A stretch of 64,000 nt of DNA from Bugulina stolonifera (Eukaryota; Bryozoa; Gymnolaemata; Cheilostomatida; Bugulidae). The stretch spans positions 2,151,501 to 2,215,500 of the forward strand of contig OW285192.1 of the NCBI GenBank assembly GCA_935421135.1, written 5' to 3'. How positions within the stretch are numbered: position 1 is the stretch's first letter; each line of letters begins with the position of its first letter. This document shows, in pieces, positions 45,101-58,600 of the stretch. The position numbers and the translations under genes are program-made. The notes under the pieces are model-generated. The model was not told the DNA's origin. It ran no database searches and saw nothing but the letters and a program-made list of their open reading frames with translations.

Positions 45101-47810
45101 ATTACACTCCATCATGTGAGTGTGATGACATTTGGTTAGTACATTGAGAGAAGAGGAGATAAATAATTGCAGTGCTGTTACCATGGTGATGATCCCAGTA
45201 TTTTATCATCACTCTCTCTGTATAACATGCTATTCCCTACCTGTAGTAGTTAAAGATGTGAGCATGACTTGAGAATGAAATGACGTGGGAGCGTGAAGAC
45301 AACTTCAACTAGCGTTAGAATATCTATAATAGGGTGGAGCTAGACAGAAATTAAGTTTTTGTTTAGGGTTAACTAGAGTTTGATTTCTAATGTTAGTAAC
45401 CTTAGTTGGCGTTGTTTTCTTTTTCTCTCACGCCATTTCATTTTCACGTCTTTTACTGATTCCCTACATGACATCACCTGCAGTACTTTATACCTACACA
45501 GGTGAATGCTATATGTTATACTAATGTATGTATATTATACCTACACAGGTGAATGCTATATGTTATACTAATGTATGTATATTATACCTACACAGGTGAA
45601 TGCTATATGTTATACTAGTGTATGTATACTATACCTACACAGGTGAATGCTATATGTTATACGAATGTATGTATACTATACCTACACAGGTGAATGCCAT
45701 AATATGTTATACTAGTGTATGTATACTATACCTACACGGGTAAATGCCATAATATGTTATACTAGTGTATGTATACTATACCTACACAGGTGAATGCTAT
45801 ATGTTATACTAATGTATGTATACTATACCTACACAGGTGAATGCTATATGTTACGGGGCTAAAGTGATGTTACCAGGAGTTCTGAGATATGAGGATGGTA
45901 TTGAGGTAAATGAACAGATAGTACTCATCACTACAAAGGGAGAGGCCATAGCTATAGGTACGTCTACGCTATATTTATATTCCTTGTATTATATTATTGT
46001 TATTGTATTATATGCTGTAGTACGTCTCTCTACTATACATTGTACATTGTACATGTATATAAGGTAGTCTAGCACTGACAGTAGTACTACTACATAGTAT
46101 TCTATTCGTTAGTTGCATATTAGCACTTGCACATCTTCAACATTCCGAATTAATTCAACAATTTGGATAATTACAGTAGAAAAATCCGCCGTCTATGAAC
46201 AATTGATAGATGTTTATAATGGCAGATAATAGCTGGGTTTCTCACTCTATAGCTGAAAACCATCAGAGTAAAATTTACAGTTTTATTGCTTAATTCCTGT
46301 GCCATATGACCTTGACCCCCCAATATTTGTTAACGAATGCTAAAAGTGTCAGAACATAACTGATAATAATCCAAGTAGTAAGAAGGGTAAATAGATGGAC
46401 ATTGAAAGGTCAACCAGTGGTATCGATAGTTGAATGCTGCACAAGTGTTGGGTATCACCTGCTGAGGGGGACAACCCTGTCTATTCTACTTGTCTACATA
46501 ATAATATCAATATTCTCTTTCTCCCCTGACAGCCATTGCCCTCATGACATCTGCTGTGATGGCATCGTGTGACCATGGTGTAGTAGCTAAACTAAAGAGG
46601 GTGGTGATGGAAAGAGACACATATCCTAGACAGTGGGGCAAGGGGCCTAAGGCTTCCATCAAGAAGAAAATGATAGCTGAGGGATTACTAGACAAATACG
46701 GTAAAGTGAACGAGAAAACGCCTAAGGAATGGGTCCAGTCCTACGTAGACTTCAAGTGAGTTATTTTATCCTCCCATCTCACCCATATGCACTTTTCCCT
46801 GTCTCTTTCATACACCTTCTACATACATGTATGTGTTTTATTCTACTGGTGATGAAGTCGGCCGTCAGGCTTCTATCCCCGATCATTAACCATGCTATGC
46901 AGCTGTACCGTACTGGAACTGTAACTACATAATACATGTATGTAGCTGGTACTGTGCTAGTATTCTCTTTAATTTCATGTGTATGTAGCTGGTACTGTGC
47001 TAGTATTCTCTTTACTTACATGTGTATGTAGCTGGTACTGAGCTAGTATTCTCTTTACTTACATGTGTATGTAGCTGGTACTGAGCTAGTATTCTCTTTA
47101 CTTACATGTGTATGTAGCTGGTACTGTGCTAGTATTCTGTTTACTTACATGTGTATGTAGCTGGTACTGTGCTAGTATTCTCTTTACTTACATGTGTATG
47201 TATATATCAGACTGGTTTGTGAGCTAATTAACTGATTATACCAATTCGTAGAGCACCAGGAGCTGCTCAGGTTCTACACAAATCTAACGGGTCAGCGGGT
47301 GACGCCCCCGTCTCCCTCTCTACACAAGCTAAGACTATGAAGAGAGCTAAACCTGAGACTAGCAGTAGTGAAGAGGAGAGTAGCGAGGAGGAGGTCAAGG
47401 TAGAACCTCCGTCTCCTCCGCCCAAAGTAAAGAAGGAGAAAAAGTCAAAGAAAGAGAAAAAGGTTAGTTTACCCTCTTTGTTGTTTCTAGTATACAGTAG
47501 CATTGGTTGGATTGGGTATCTCGAATTCATAGCACAATTCTATTAGCTGGTTTTTGTAGACCACAATGCTTATGACTTCCTGTTTTTATCATAGAAAAAG
47601 CAATACATTTGTTTCAAGTCAGGCTAGCATCAACTACTAGTCCAAGGGTGGCTTGTGTGCTAATGGCCTTACTAACAGGTTGGTAATCTGCCTTCCCATA
47701 TCAATATGAGATTAGAAGATGTAACATAGACATATCTTGCTGTACTGCAGGTAAAGAAGGAGAAGAAAAAAGCTAAGAAAGAGTCATCCAGTGAGAGCGA
47801 GTCAGACTAG
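42135..47810 (+). CDS. DKC1: Dyskerin, H/ACA RNP pseudouridine synthase (Cbf5/DKC1), 499 residues
   Basis: Exons: 42135-42144, 42488-42531, 42996-43266, 43539-43715, 44174-44281, 44569-44699, 44935-45078, 45837-45957, 46533-46755, 47252-47462, 47751-47810. All phases agree and the total is 500 codons with stop. Dyskerin is the catalytic subunit of nucleolar H/ACA ribonucleoproteins. It isomerises uridines in rRNA and snRNA and supports telomerase RNA in animals. A Lys-rich N-terminus is followed by the dyskerin-like N-terminal domain ([20 protein letters not shown]). The TruB catalytic motif [13 protein letters not shown] contains the expected Asp. Also present are [37 protein letters not shown], a PUA segment ([51 protein letters not shown]) and a nucleolar Lys/Glu/Ser tail ending SSSESESD. 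Length is close to the human protein. AATAAA at 48111-48116 is the likely polyadenylation signal. Confidence 0.97.
43766..44035. repeat. 21-bp minisatellite, TCTATATCGTGTAGCGGGTGC
   Basis: Thirteen units lie in dyskerin intron 4, 140 bases before exon 5. Several copies read GCAGGTGCTCT, matching the true exon 5 boundary AACAG|GTGCTCTTTTC for 10 bases; others carry GCGGGTGCTCT. The array is open and continuous in frame with exon 4 (repeating SGCSISC) as far as a stop at 44074. Confidence 0.9.
45485..45836 (+). repeat. 47-bp minisatellite carrying the dyskerin exon 8 3' splice site
   Basis: The junction CTACACAG|GTGAATGC recurs at 45501, 45548, 45595, 45642, 45689 and 45789, with one mutated copy near 45738. 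The true exon 8 boundary is 45836/45837. Units are 47 bases (49 in one) and include about 19 bases of exon start (GTGAATGCTATATGTTA). Confidence 0.95.
46080..46532. other. Dyskerin intron 8, unique sequence
   Basis: This is about 450 bases of non-repetitive intron, the only sizeable non-repetitive intron interior in the gene. In several animals dyskerin introns host H/ACA snoRNAs. I could not fold this stretch and found no convincing paired hairpin-H-hairpin-ACA arrangement by eye. Confidence 0.3.
46935..47200. repeat. About 52-bp minisatellite in dyskerin intron 9
   Basis: Five units of TACATGTGTATGTAGCTGGTACTG(T/A)GCTAGTATTCTCTTTACT precede exon 10. No splice-junction sequence is included. 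Confidence 0.9.
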
Positions 47811-48310
47811 CCTGGCCATATTTTAGTTACCATGGCAACCACGTACACAGTTACCACAGTAGCACAGTTCGCAGTCAAAGAGCATATTCAGTGTGCGGGA
47901 TAACTTTTGGATAGCATTATACATACGATTCAAATTTTATACAAACTTTCCCACGAATATTAATCTAGTCTTGTAGTGTGTATTTGTGTATACTACACAT
48001 ACATTGTATGTATATGTATATGGTAGGCTGGATACAGAGTTTTATTGTACAGAACATAACTGTGTATACTTTGGTAGTAATAGCTCTTTTCACCTCTTGC
48101 TGTATATAAGAATAAAAGCACTATAGATGATAATACCCATGATATTTATAGATCTTTGTTTTACCTGGCTGTTTATTCCAGACATGTGAACCAGTAATAG
48201 TGCTTGAACCACGCAGTGAATCACCACAAGATAATTATGGGGGGAAGATGGGAGTAACAATTGTGTACCGCTTTTAATGGCTGTCAGTTTTTTACTCGGA
48301 CTAACTACTA

Positions 48311-48578
48311 GGTGTCTTCGCGACCTCAGCTTCAGACCCAGGCCGATCTACGAAAATATTTTCCGGCACACATCCGTCACAGTGTCGCGAACACACCGGC
48401 CTGGGCCAAAAGCAAAATCCTCATTTCCGCACGAAGAAATCAGGTGTGCCAATGAGCTAGGGATGGTTTCGTCCGGCCAAGCAAAATCCTAGGCCAATAG
48501 CCCTTCTGGCCTTGGTCGGACGGCATCTTGTAAATTTTATTTGCGACCCGGGTCCGTCCAAGAGGTCGCGAAGACACC
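48311..48578. mobile_element. MITE, 268 bp, with 16-bp inverted termini and TA target duplication
   Basis: The left end GGTGTCTTCGCGACCT (48311-48326) is the exact reverse complement of the right end AGGTCGCGAAGACACC (48563-48578). TA lies on each side. Size, TA duplication and absence of coding suit a Tc1/mariner-type MITE. Diverged copies lie at 27943-28190 and 40630-40880. Confidence 0.85.
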
Positions 48579-49846
48579 TACTGTAGTTGGAAGTCTTACA
48601 TGTAAGCAGACATAATGCAACTGTGGCCTGTGTTAGCCACTAGACTATGTAGTCTGTCTTGTACAAAAGGAAGGTAACAGTTGAATTTGGTGTACACAAT
48701 TATTACATGTATTATGTTATTGTAGTGTACATGAAAAATAGTGAAACAAAAATGGATCACTTCGGCCAGAACCTGTCTCCTGGCCTAGAAGGGTGACCTA
48801 AATGCAAATGCCTATTTGGAGTAATTGGCACCAAGCTTTTGATTATAATTTGAAGTTGTCCGCCCTTGATTTTTACATTGAGGGAAGACAACTTCACCTT
48901 ACAAGCACAGTCATTTTGATTATGAGCTTAATTTTTGTGATATTGGGCTCGGCTACGTGATTGCACATAGCGGTGCAACTCGTTGTGTATTAGCACAACT
49001 TCACTGTTACCAGTGCCTGGATATCCATCTTTGGAGAAGATATTAGCACCCTGCACCCCATTGCACCCTTGATTGTGGTCAATGACATTTTGTCCTTGAC
49101 ATTATAATATTAAGTATCTGAGAAATTCCAACTGCTCATTCGGGAATGTTAGGTAGAGAAGTAGACTAAGTCGTTAGATTTGTGAACAAGCTGTGATATA
49201 ATTACTAATTACTCTATCTGCAGGGAGTCTACTGTAGAAGTCAGTACCAGTTATGAATCTAAATAAACATACATCTTAGCTAGTAAGCATACTTCTAATA
49301 GAAGAATGCCTAACTTTTTGCCCTGGGTTCATGAATATATCCTTGAGCTCAGGTTGAACCGTAGCATTGAGACAGTATTCAGTCTAATAATACAGTATAG
49401 CAGGAGGAGGGTGGGACTTGAGAAATGTCACTAATTGAGGCGGGAATCTTTGTACAGAATACAATATTTTACACAGTCAAACGTATACACATAATACAGA
49501 TAAAAAATAAATGTGATAATTCATATGCGTATTTGTGTATTTGTAAGTACTACTAAAACTAATATAGTACTATTGCAGATGCAGTGCATGCAATGAAATT
49601 CATTTCTTGTGGGGGAGATAACTTCATATTACAATTATATTCTCCACATTACGATACAGCACGAGATTGTAATAATACAAGTCATGATTGTAACTACATG
49701 CAGATTGCTTTGTCTTTCTGTTTCCAATAACTATTCTGCATAAATCTCTAACTATGAAGTAAGTATGTATTGATACAGCACACAGTGCTATAATGCTACT
49801 AACGCCAAAGTGTAGATTCCAGTCTTTCATTGTCAGCCAACAAGAA
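48579..49846. other. Intergenic spacer
   Basis: It lies between the dyskerin 3' end and the converging tail-anchored protein gene. Low-complexity AT-rich sequence only; no coding signal or clear repeat family was seen. Confidence 0.5.
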
Positions 49847-52800
49847 TTAACGCTGTTCGTCTTTAGCCAGTGAGAATCTAAGGTATACTAAGATGCCTAC
49901 TACACCCAACGTCATGAGTATTAGCATCAGATCTCTGTTAGTTTTGTCCTGTAGACATGACAGTACACTGTGTATGACAGCTGGTAGTTTAACAGGTTCT
50001 GTCACGTTCTCAATGTCGACAATCTGTGAGGGTCGTGGAGAGGTCACTAGTACTGTTATGAAGTCCGACTGAGCATCACTTTGGAGCCGGCAGAGACTGT
50101 GTGACTGTAAAAGAGAGAGTGGCCGGTGAAATAATATTTTTCCATTACCATGTGCTGCCACCTGAAGTATAGTGACAAATAGCTGATAGTTATATCTACA
50201 ATGTAGTACGGTGCACAAGATTACAGTCATCATGTACAATGATATTATGTTGCAATGGTCACGACATTGCTTACACGGCCCAGCTTGCCCGATGGACATT
50301 ATAGCACCCTAAGTGCAAAGTAGTTGTCACTGCTCTACTTGTATATGCCCTAAATGCTCTGTACTTACATATGTACCTACATTTGACTCATATCCATATT
50401 GTTATGCATGTTTCGACCATACCATTATAATTACTATACTTTTATACACTACTTGTTGTATGCAATACTGAGCAATTATGTCCTTTTTATACCCATGTAA
50501 AGAGGGCCGACCTCTCAGAATTAGCTATAATCAATTCTGAACATGAATTGGATGATTTTAAGCACCCTTTGTTGTACCAGACCTAATTTTGGTCGGCTAT
50601 CGGGCTTCCGCCACCATGTTGTTGTGCAATTTCCAGACGACCCTACGTTGGCCTTTTACCGGAACTATTTTCCGGAAGTTCAAATACTATATAAAGCGCA
50701 TGGTTTTTACTACCATTGTCTCAGTTGATGCTTGGATCTCAATAAAAGCACTTCTATACTACTTATACAGAGTCTTCTCTCGTAGTATAGGTCGTTCCAG
50801 ATGATAAGGTCTCCTACCTTGATGGCCGAACTGCCTACTAGGACTGAACATACTCTTTCTCAGTATAGCAAGATAGGTCGTCTTGGTTAGTCTTTGGACT
50901 ACTAGTACCTGTTGATATTTCATGTAATGAGAACCCCTAGCACCACTCATAGGTTCTTCATTTTGGCTATTGGGTCGTCCCAGACGGCATACACACTCTA
51001 ACCCCAAAACATTACAGTATGTTCTACCAACACCATTTCATAGCCATGAAACTAACAGCCACTCCTGGTCTATGGTGATAAAATTCTGAATGATACATTG
51101 TAACAATAATGCAGGTTGTACTTGCTGCTAACCACTCGAATACATGTACTACATTACATGTGGATATTGCATGTGTATAATATTGTTAATGCAATACATG
51201 CACTATATGCACTGCATGTGGAATATTATAATTATTACTGCAAATACATGCGCTAAAGGATTGTGGTATATTACATGCAATACATGCACTACATGTGGAA
51301 AAAGACCTATTCTGTAATTTTGGACTATATTATTATTATAATATTGTTATTATCATAATATATTTATACAGGAGCACACCTACAATGTGTATGAATGTGT
51401 GCAATATGCTGAGCTAGAGACATGGAGTTTCGCAATATTAAAATATTACACTGTGTACATCTTCATGGAATACAAAGTCGTAAAACAAATGACTTACCAT
51501 GTTCAGATAAAGCTATAGTACAGTCTTGCAACTACACACACAGATACATGTACATGTGCTTAATTATATTATGTAATAATAAAGACTACAGTGTACGCGT
51601 ACATGTGTCGAAATAATTGTAATATATATACATATTTAATAACTGGCAGCACTCAACACAAGCTGCCACGCATGACCCCATCTATGTCCTGGAAATTGAT
51701 GGTGCTTTTCTAATAATAACCAATACAATAGCTGGACATCATATAATTTAAGAATAACACGTCCTGTACAATGTATATAATACAGTCTCAACTCGGATCA
51801 ATAATAACCATTTCATTTGTTAGCTTAGATGTATCACTTCCTTCATCAGAACTGGTTATTTTATAGGTTTTGTAGGAGACAGCAAACACAAGAAGTGTAC
51901 ATTACGTGTTCAAAGATGAGACTTGGAGTAATACTATATCTTTATTTGCTTATATATCCAATGTTAGGTATAACCTGTGTTCCTTGCAAGATGATGTGAA
52001 GCCAATGATCAGGTCAGGAACGGTGGGTTCCTAACTCCCTGATCAAACTACATGTAGCTCCACAGTCTATATTTTATTCTCAATCTATGATACGGGTTTA
52101 GATCTCAAATACACCCCTCCGTACACAATTGCACATGTAGGAAAAATAAAATGCTATTAATTTAATTATGCAAAAGAACAGATGACAGCCAGGGTGTGAT
52201 GTATAATGTACAGTATTCGTCCAGTATGTGCTTGATATACAATCATGTATAAATTATGGAGAGTTCTGGAGAATTCTACTGGAGTACAGGAGCTGGAGGT
52301 ATATATACTGAGGTGCTAGCTCTGGGTAATTCCTAATGCATTTGGCAACCTGAGAGTTTTGGATCAGGGTATACAACATGTACATGTAGGGCCTACATGT
52401 ACAACAAACAGTATTTGGTGCTTTTGGTGCAAATATACAGCATTGTAATGGTGTACTCTTAGGGTACCAAAACAGGCTATATTTTATGCAGATGGAATGC
52501 ATGTACAAAACTGATCTTTATAAACATTATATGCATTATCTAATTGCCTAGCACAGTGAACAGAACATGCTACCACTACACCATATAAAGCAAAAAGAAA
52601 GCTTCATGAGGGAGCTGTAGACTGCTCTGAGCCAACTGCGCACAAGGCACTTCTCTTACTATGTCCACCATGCTATATATAGGGTGTTAGGGACTTTGGC
52701 CATTTATTTATACAAGTATTATGAAGTTTTTTATGCACATCATATCATATAAGCATATGGCCAAAGTTTTAACACCCTAATATAATAAAGCTGACATAAT

Positions 52801-53526
52801 ATTATGGTATACATACGAGTAGTATAGATACACGTAGTATAGGTGCACAAATAATATTATAGCCTACATAATTAAAAGATGTGCATATGGCTGTATGTGT
52901 ATACACAGCAGAGCACCTATACATGTACATTGTAAGTGTATACACAGTGCATATATACAATGTAAGTGTATATTATGGCTATTTACAGTGTACATAATAT
53001 ACAATGCAAGTATATATGCAGTGTGCACATACATGTACATGCACACATACAACAAAAATTTTACTTCCCGCTATTAATCCCAGGTAAGAAAGCAAAGATC
53101 TAAAAAGAGATCTGCATTTTTTCTAATTGGGGGTGGAGAAGGCACTTCACCAATGGTAAAGTTACTGATGTAGCACAGGAGCATTATAAGGTTGGATGCC
53201 CTTCCTAACACCACCAATGACCCTTATGGGAATCGAACCTGGGACTTTCACATGAAAGTCCAGAGCCCTTACCACTAGGCCACGGCAGCTCCCTTCATGC
53301 ACACATACATGTAAGTGTAGACATAGTGTACATATACATGTACAATGCAAGTGTGTAAGCAGTGTACATAATATACCAGCACAATGTAAATGTATTCATA
53401 ACAGTGTACATAATACTATGTAAGTGTAGATATGTACTGTACATATGCAATGTACATGTATGTGTATTCATGTAAATAAAACATGTAGAAAGTATTTTAG
53501 GCACTTACTTTACTCTTCTCAGCCAT
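49847..53526 (-). CDS. Short tail-anchored membrane protein, about 110 residues (two-exon model)
   Basis: The terminal exon 50161-49847 follows a good 3' splice site (CTATACTTCAG) and encodes VAAHGNGKILFHRPLSLL. It continues through an acidic/serine stretch with one NVT sequon (SPRPSQIVDIENVTEPVKLP) to a C-terminal helix LMLILMTLGVVGILVYLRFS and the tail LAKDEQR. A single C-terminal helix with a short charged tail is typical of tail-anchored ER or mitochondrial outer-membrane proteins. A candidate first exon, 53526-53509 (MAEKSK followed by GTAAGT), is in the matching phase, but middle exons may have been missed in the 3.3-kb intron. I do not recognise the family. The intron contains a solo LTR and SINEs. 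Confidence 0.5.
50251..51016 (+). mobile_element. Solo LTR (family 1), 766 bp
   Basis: It starts TGCAATGG and ends ACATTACA, with a TATATAAAG box near 50690 and CAATAAAAG near 50740. It shares CCTAGCACCACTCATAGG and long surrounding stretches with the other two copies. No exact target duplication was seen (left TATGT, right GTATG), so it is older or the left end is altered. Confidence 0.65.
51017..52539. other. Intronic stretch without recognised features
   Basis: This is AT-rich sequence with many short ACATGTA palindromes and (TAAT)n-like runs. No coding exon or defined repeat was recognised on either strand. Confidence 0.4.
52540..52730 (-). mobile_element. Diverged SINE-A copy
   Basis: CTAATTGCCTAGCACAGTG, ATGCTACCACTACACCA and TTTGGCCATTTA match the minus-oriented copies at 9850-10262. 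Box B is lost. Confidence 0.5.
53150..53295 (-). mobile_element. tRNA-derived SINE-B copy
   Basis: On the minus strand there is a box A (GTGGCCTAGTGGTAAGGG) and a box B (GGTTCGATTCC). The body GTGTTAGGAAGGGCATCCAA is shared with the copy at 14214. It lies in the intron of the tail-anchored gene, near its candidate first exon. Confidence 0.7.
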
Positions 53527-53826
53527 GCCAATAGACACCATAAGGCAGACAATTATAGTTGTACTATAATAATACAATAATGCATACTAATAAATTGTCT
53601 CAGAGTGCATTATAATATAAAATATATTATGTTATACTATGTAAAGTCCTTCCGCTCATACTGGTGACAGTATATTACTGCCCACTGTTGTATGACTTGT
53701 AGCTAATACAATACAATTACAATGAAACATACTTATAGCAACGTCACTAGCAATTACCAGCATATATTATATTAGTAGTATTTACCTGCTACCATAGTAC
53801 TATAATTACCAGAGAAATCAATAATT

Positions 53827-54025
53827 AACGTCTTAAGGTTTTACTTTGAGTTATAACCTTAAGGTTTCACTTTGAGTTATAACCTTAAGGTTTTACTTTG
53901 AGTTATAGCCTTAAGGTTTCACTTTGAGTTATAACCTTAAGGTTTCACTTTGAGTTATAGCCTCAAGGTTTCACTTTGAGTTATAGCCTTAAGGTTTTAC
54001 TTTGAGTTATAACCTTAAGGTTTTA
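53827..54025. repeat. 26-bp minisatellite, CCTTAAGGTTTTACTTTGAG
   Basis: Eight units carry the perfect palindrome CCTTAAGG, or CCTCAAGG in one. It is intergenic, about 300 bases upstream of the candidate first exon of the tail-anchored gene. Confidence 0.9.
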
Positions 54026-55660
54026 CAGTTACTAATTGCCTATAATTATACATTCTATACATGTAAGATTTTGTCGGAGCTAAATTTTCAGAAACAATAA
54101 TAATGTTATAAAGATATATTGTAGTCAATAATAATAATAATGTCTAACCAATAGTTGTTAGCCTGTAGTGTGTGACAATTGGAGGCAACAGCTGGCCATG
54201 TACATCTACACTGTAGTACATGGTAGACATTGATTTGTAAATATTGGCAGAAATTATGTGTGTGTCTAGGAATTGATTGAATTGTCATAACATTTTGTTG
54301 AACAGTAATATTATTATTATATAATTACTGTTACAAGAGGGCAGTGGTGCTTTCATGTTTCTATGAGAATTTCACAGACCTGTATGGTACAGGCATACCA
54401 CAAGTTATACACGTAAATAGGCTTGACCCTCACCGCCGGCGACCACTGTCTACTACCTGCTACTTCTACTTAGCACCTGTATCCGTACAGCAAGCAGACC
54501 TGGTGACCAGTTGTGTGACATGCATGCATATCTGCATCTGCTAGTGATAAGCAGTCTACAGCCATATTATGTAGCTCCTGTAGGAATGGATTATAACAGT
54601 ACAAACAATGACAGAAGTTGTCCTCTCTTGTATGCACCAAATAGAGTAGATAACTCCTATTAATCATCAGTATTCACTGGACTGCAATGCTTTCAAAAGA
54701 GCCGATTATGGGAAGCCCCTCTATGCCCACCCTTATGTCAAAAATGCATATGTGACAGTTTCAAAGGGTCTTTGAATTATACCAAGTACTCGATATTTAG
54801 TAGTACAGCACACATATAAAATATCTCATGGCTATGTGCCCTTAGGCATATAACTATATACTCTACGGCAGTAGTGCAGATTGAAAGCTTGTGTTTAGTT
54901 TAGACTAGGCCCTTATAAAACATACAAGGGAGGTAAACACTGTGATGCCAGATATTCAACAGTCAGTCATTTTTATTAAAAACTAACTCCATCATCATTC
55001 AGTTAAACTTGATAATATACATGTGCAATGGATAGAATAAATAATGGTACATGTATAACTACTACAACATAATCTAATAGTTGTGGTGGGTAAAAGTAAA
55101 AGTGGGTAAAAAACATAAAAACACATTTTCGTTAGTTAATTGTTATATACATATACGTGTCAAGAAGACAAAGTTAAAATTTATTAGAATAAAATCAGTA
55201 CATCTGATAGCAGTACAGACTATAGAATCAGGGAACTATAAAATATTGTATTAGTGAGGGATCAGACCTTGTGGCAGGTTGAGCGGGTAACAACAAAGAA
55301 TACTACTATATTATTATTATGCTTGAACTTGCTATATCGTGCACATGCCCAATGGACAGGTGCTTGACTGGTGGTCTAATATCAACTACTTGGACAGTGT
55401 TAGGAAGAGTCGCCAATAGTATGCACAAGCCAAATGGGTAGGCAGGCACGTCTGAGAGAATATACATAGCATAATATTTAGCCTGGGTTTAGAATGAAAG
55501 TAGCACCAATAGTAGTAGTTCAGTAGGTCCGACCTCCAGCCATAAGAACTACATGTAGGTCTAAGCACTGACTCTGACTGAATAGATATGTACTAATGCC
55601 GGTAGAGTCTGCACACACACAAACAGGATTGACATTGTAGCGGTGCATCAACTGGACTCA
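54026..55660. other. Intergenic spacer between the tail-anchored gene and FBXW7
   Basis: AT-rich sequence without a convincing exon. The open frame at 54344-54544 has no splice support or recognisable motif. The FBXW7 3' untranslated region presumably occupies the right part. Confidence 0.4.
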
Positions 55661-58600
55661 TCAACTGGACGAGGCGCTAGCCAATGATTGTGTAACATGA
55701 CTAGTCGTAGTTAAATAGTTCTCTTGACTAGACTTCAGACCAAAATCGATAACTATGAGTTTGGTGTCCTCCGTTCCGTTTCTACTGCCAGATGCACAGA
55801 CTAGGAGCGTATTGTCCGCCTTAACCCTCCACACGACGCCCCCTGATCCACCACTGTCTAGTGACACAAGGTTACGTATGAACTCCCCAGTCCGCAATGA
55901 CCAAAGTTTGACTGTTCCGTCATCTGACGACGTCACCACAAACTTGCGAGTGAACTGTAGGCATGTGACGGCCCCTTGATGCTTGTGGGTGCCTATAACA
56001 GCAAACATACCTACATGTACATACAGTAAGTACATAACTTTCACAGTACATGTATATAGTATACAATCATATTAGTATACTGTATAACACACACACTGTA
56101 CATATATATAGTATACAATCATATTAGTATACTGTATAAGGCACACACTGTACATGTGTATATAGCATACAATCATATTAGTATACTGTATAAGGCACAC
56201 ACTGTACACGTATATAGTATATAATCATATTAGTATACTGTATAAGGCACACACTGTACACGTATAATAGTATACAATCATATTAGTATACTGTATGAGG
56301 CACACACTGTACACGTATAATAGTATACAATCATATTAGTATACTGTATAACACACACATTGTACATGTATATAGTATACAATCATATTAGTATACTGTA
56401 TAACACACACACTGTACATGTATATAGCATACAATCATATTAGTATACTGTATAACACACACACTGTACACGTATATAGTATACAATCATATTAGTATAC
56501 TGTATAACACACACACTGTACACGTATATAGTATACAATCATATTAGTATACTGTATAAGGCACACACTGTACATGTATATAGCATACAATCATATTAGT
56601 ATACTGTATAAGGCACACACTGTACACGTATATAGCATACAATCATATTAGTATACTGTATAACACACACACTGTACATGTATATAGTATACAATCATAT
56701 TAGTATACTGTATAACGCACACACTGTACATGTATATAGTATACAATCATATTAGTATACTGTATAACACACACACTGTACATGTATATAGCATGCAATC
56801 ATATTAGTATACTGTATAAGGCACACACTGTACACGTATATGGCATATAATCATATTAGTATACTGTATAAGGCACACACTGTACATGTATATAGTATGC
56901 CATCATATTAGTATACTGTATAACACACACTGTACATGTATATAGTATACAATCATATCAGTATACTGTATAACACACACTGTACATGTATATAGTATAC
57001 AATCATATTAGTATACTGTATAACACACACACTGTACATGTATATAGCATACAATCATATTAGTATACTGTATAAGGCACACACTGTACATGTGTATATA
57101 GCATACAATCATATTAGTATACTGTGTAACACACACACTGTACATGTATATAGTATACAATCATATTAGTATACTGTATAACACACACTGTACATGTATA
57201 TAGTATACAATCATATTAGTATACTGTATAAGGCACACACTGTACACGTATATAGTATACAATCATATTAGTATACTGTATAAGGCACACACTGTACATG
57301 TATATAGCATACAATCATATTAGTATACTGTATAACACACACACTGTACACGTATATAGCATACAATCATATTAGTATACTGTATAACACACACACTGTA
57401 CACGTATATAGCATACAATCATATTAGTATACTGTATAAGGCACACACTGTACATGTATATAGTATACAATCATATTAGTATACTGTATAAGGCACACAC
57501 TGTACACGTATATAGCATACAATCATATTAGTATACTGTATAACACACACACTGTACACGTATATAGCATACAATCATATTAGTATACTGTATAACACAC
57601 ACACTGTACACGTATATAGTATACCATCATATTAGTATACTGTATAACACACACTGTACACGTGTATATAGCGTACAATCATAATAGTATACTGTATAAG
57701 GCACACACTGTACATGTATATAGTATACAATCATATTAGTATACTGTATAACACACACTGTACACGTATATAGTATACAATCATATTAGTATACTGTATA
57801 AGGCACACACTGTACACGTATATAGCATGCAATCATATTAGTATACTGTATAACACACACTGTACACGTATATAGCATACAATCATATTAGTATACTGTA
57901 TAACACACACACTGTACACGTATATAGTATACAATCATATTAGTATACTGTGTAACACACACACTGTACATGTATATAGTATACAATCATATTAGTATAC
58001 TGTACAAGGCACACACTGTACACGTATATAGCATACAATCATATTAGTATACTGTATAAGGCACACACTGTACACGTATATAGTATACAATCATATTAGT
58101 ATACTGTGTAACACACACACTGTACATGTATATAGTATACAATCATATTAGTATACTGTACAAGGCACACACTGTACACGTATATAGCATACAATCATAT
58201 TAGCATACTGTACAAGGCACACACTGTACACGTATATAGTATACCATCATATTAGTATACTGTATAAGGCACACACTGTACACGTATATAGCATATAATC
58301 ATATTAGTATACTGTATAACACACACACTGTACATGTATATGGCATACAATCATATTAGTATACTGTATAACACACACTGTACACGTATATAGTATACAA
58401 TCATATTAGTATACTGTGTAACACACACACTGTACACGTATATAGTATACAATCATATTAGTATACTGTATAAGGCACACACTGTACATGTGTATATAGC
58501 ATACAATCATATTAGTATACTGTATAAGGCACACACTGTACATGTGTATATGGCATACAATCATATTAGTATACTGTATAAGGCACACACAGTACATGTA

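Noticed and set aside
46080..46532. H/ACA snoRNA within dyskerin intron 8
   Set aside because: Plausible from known host-gene biology, but no clear two-hairpin structure with H and ACA boxes could be traced by eye; a covariance-model search would decide.
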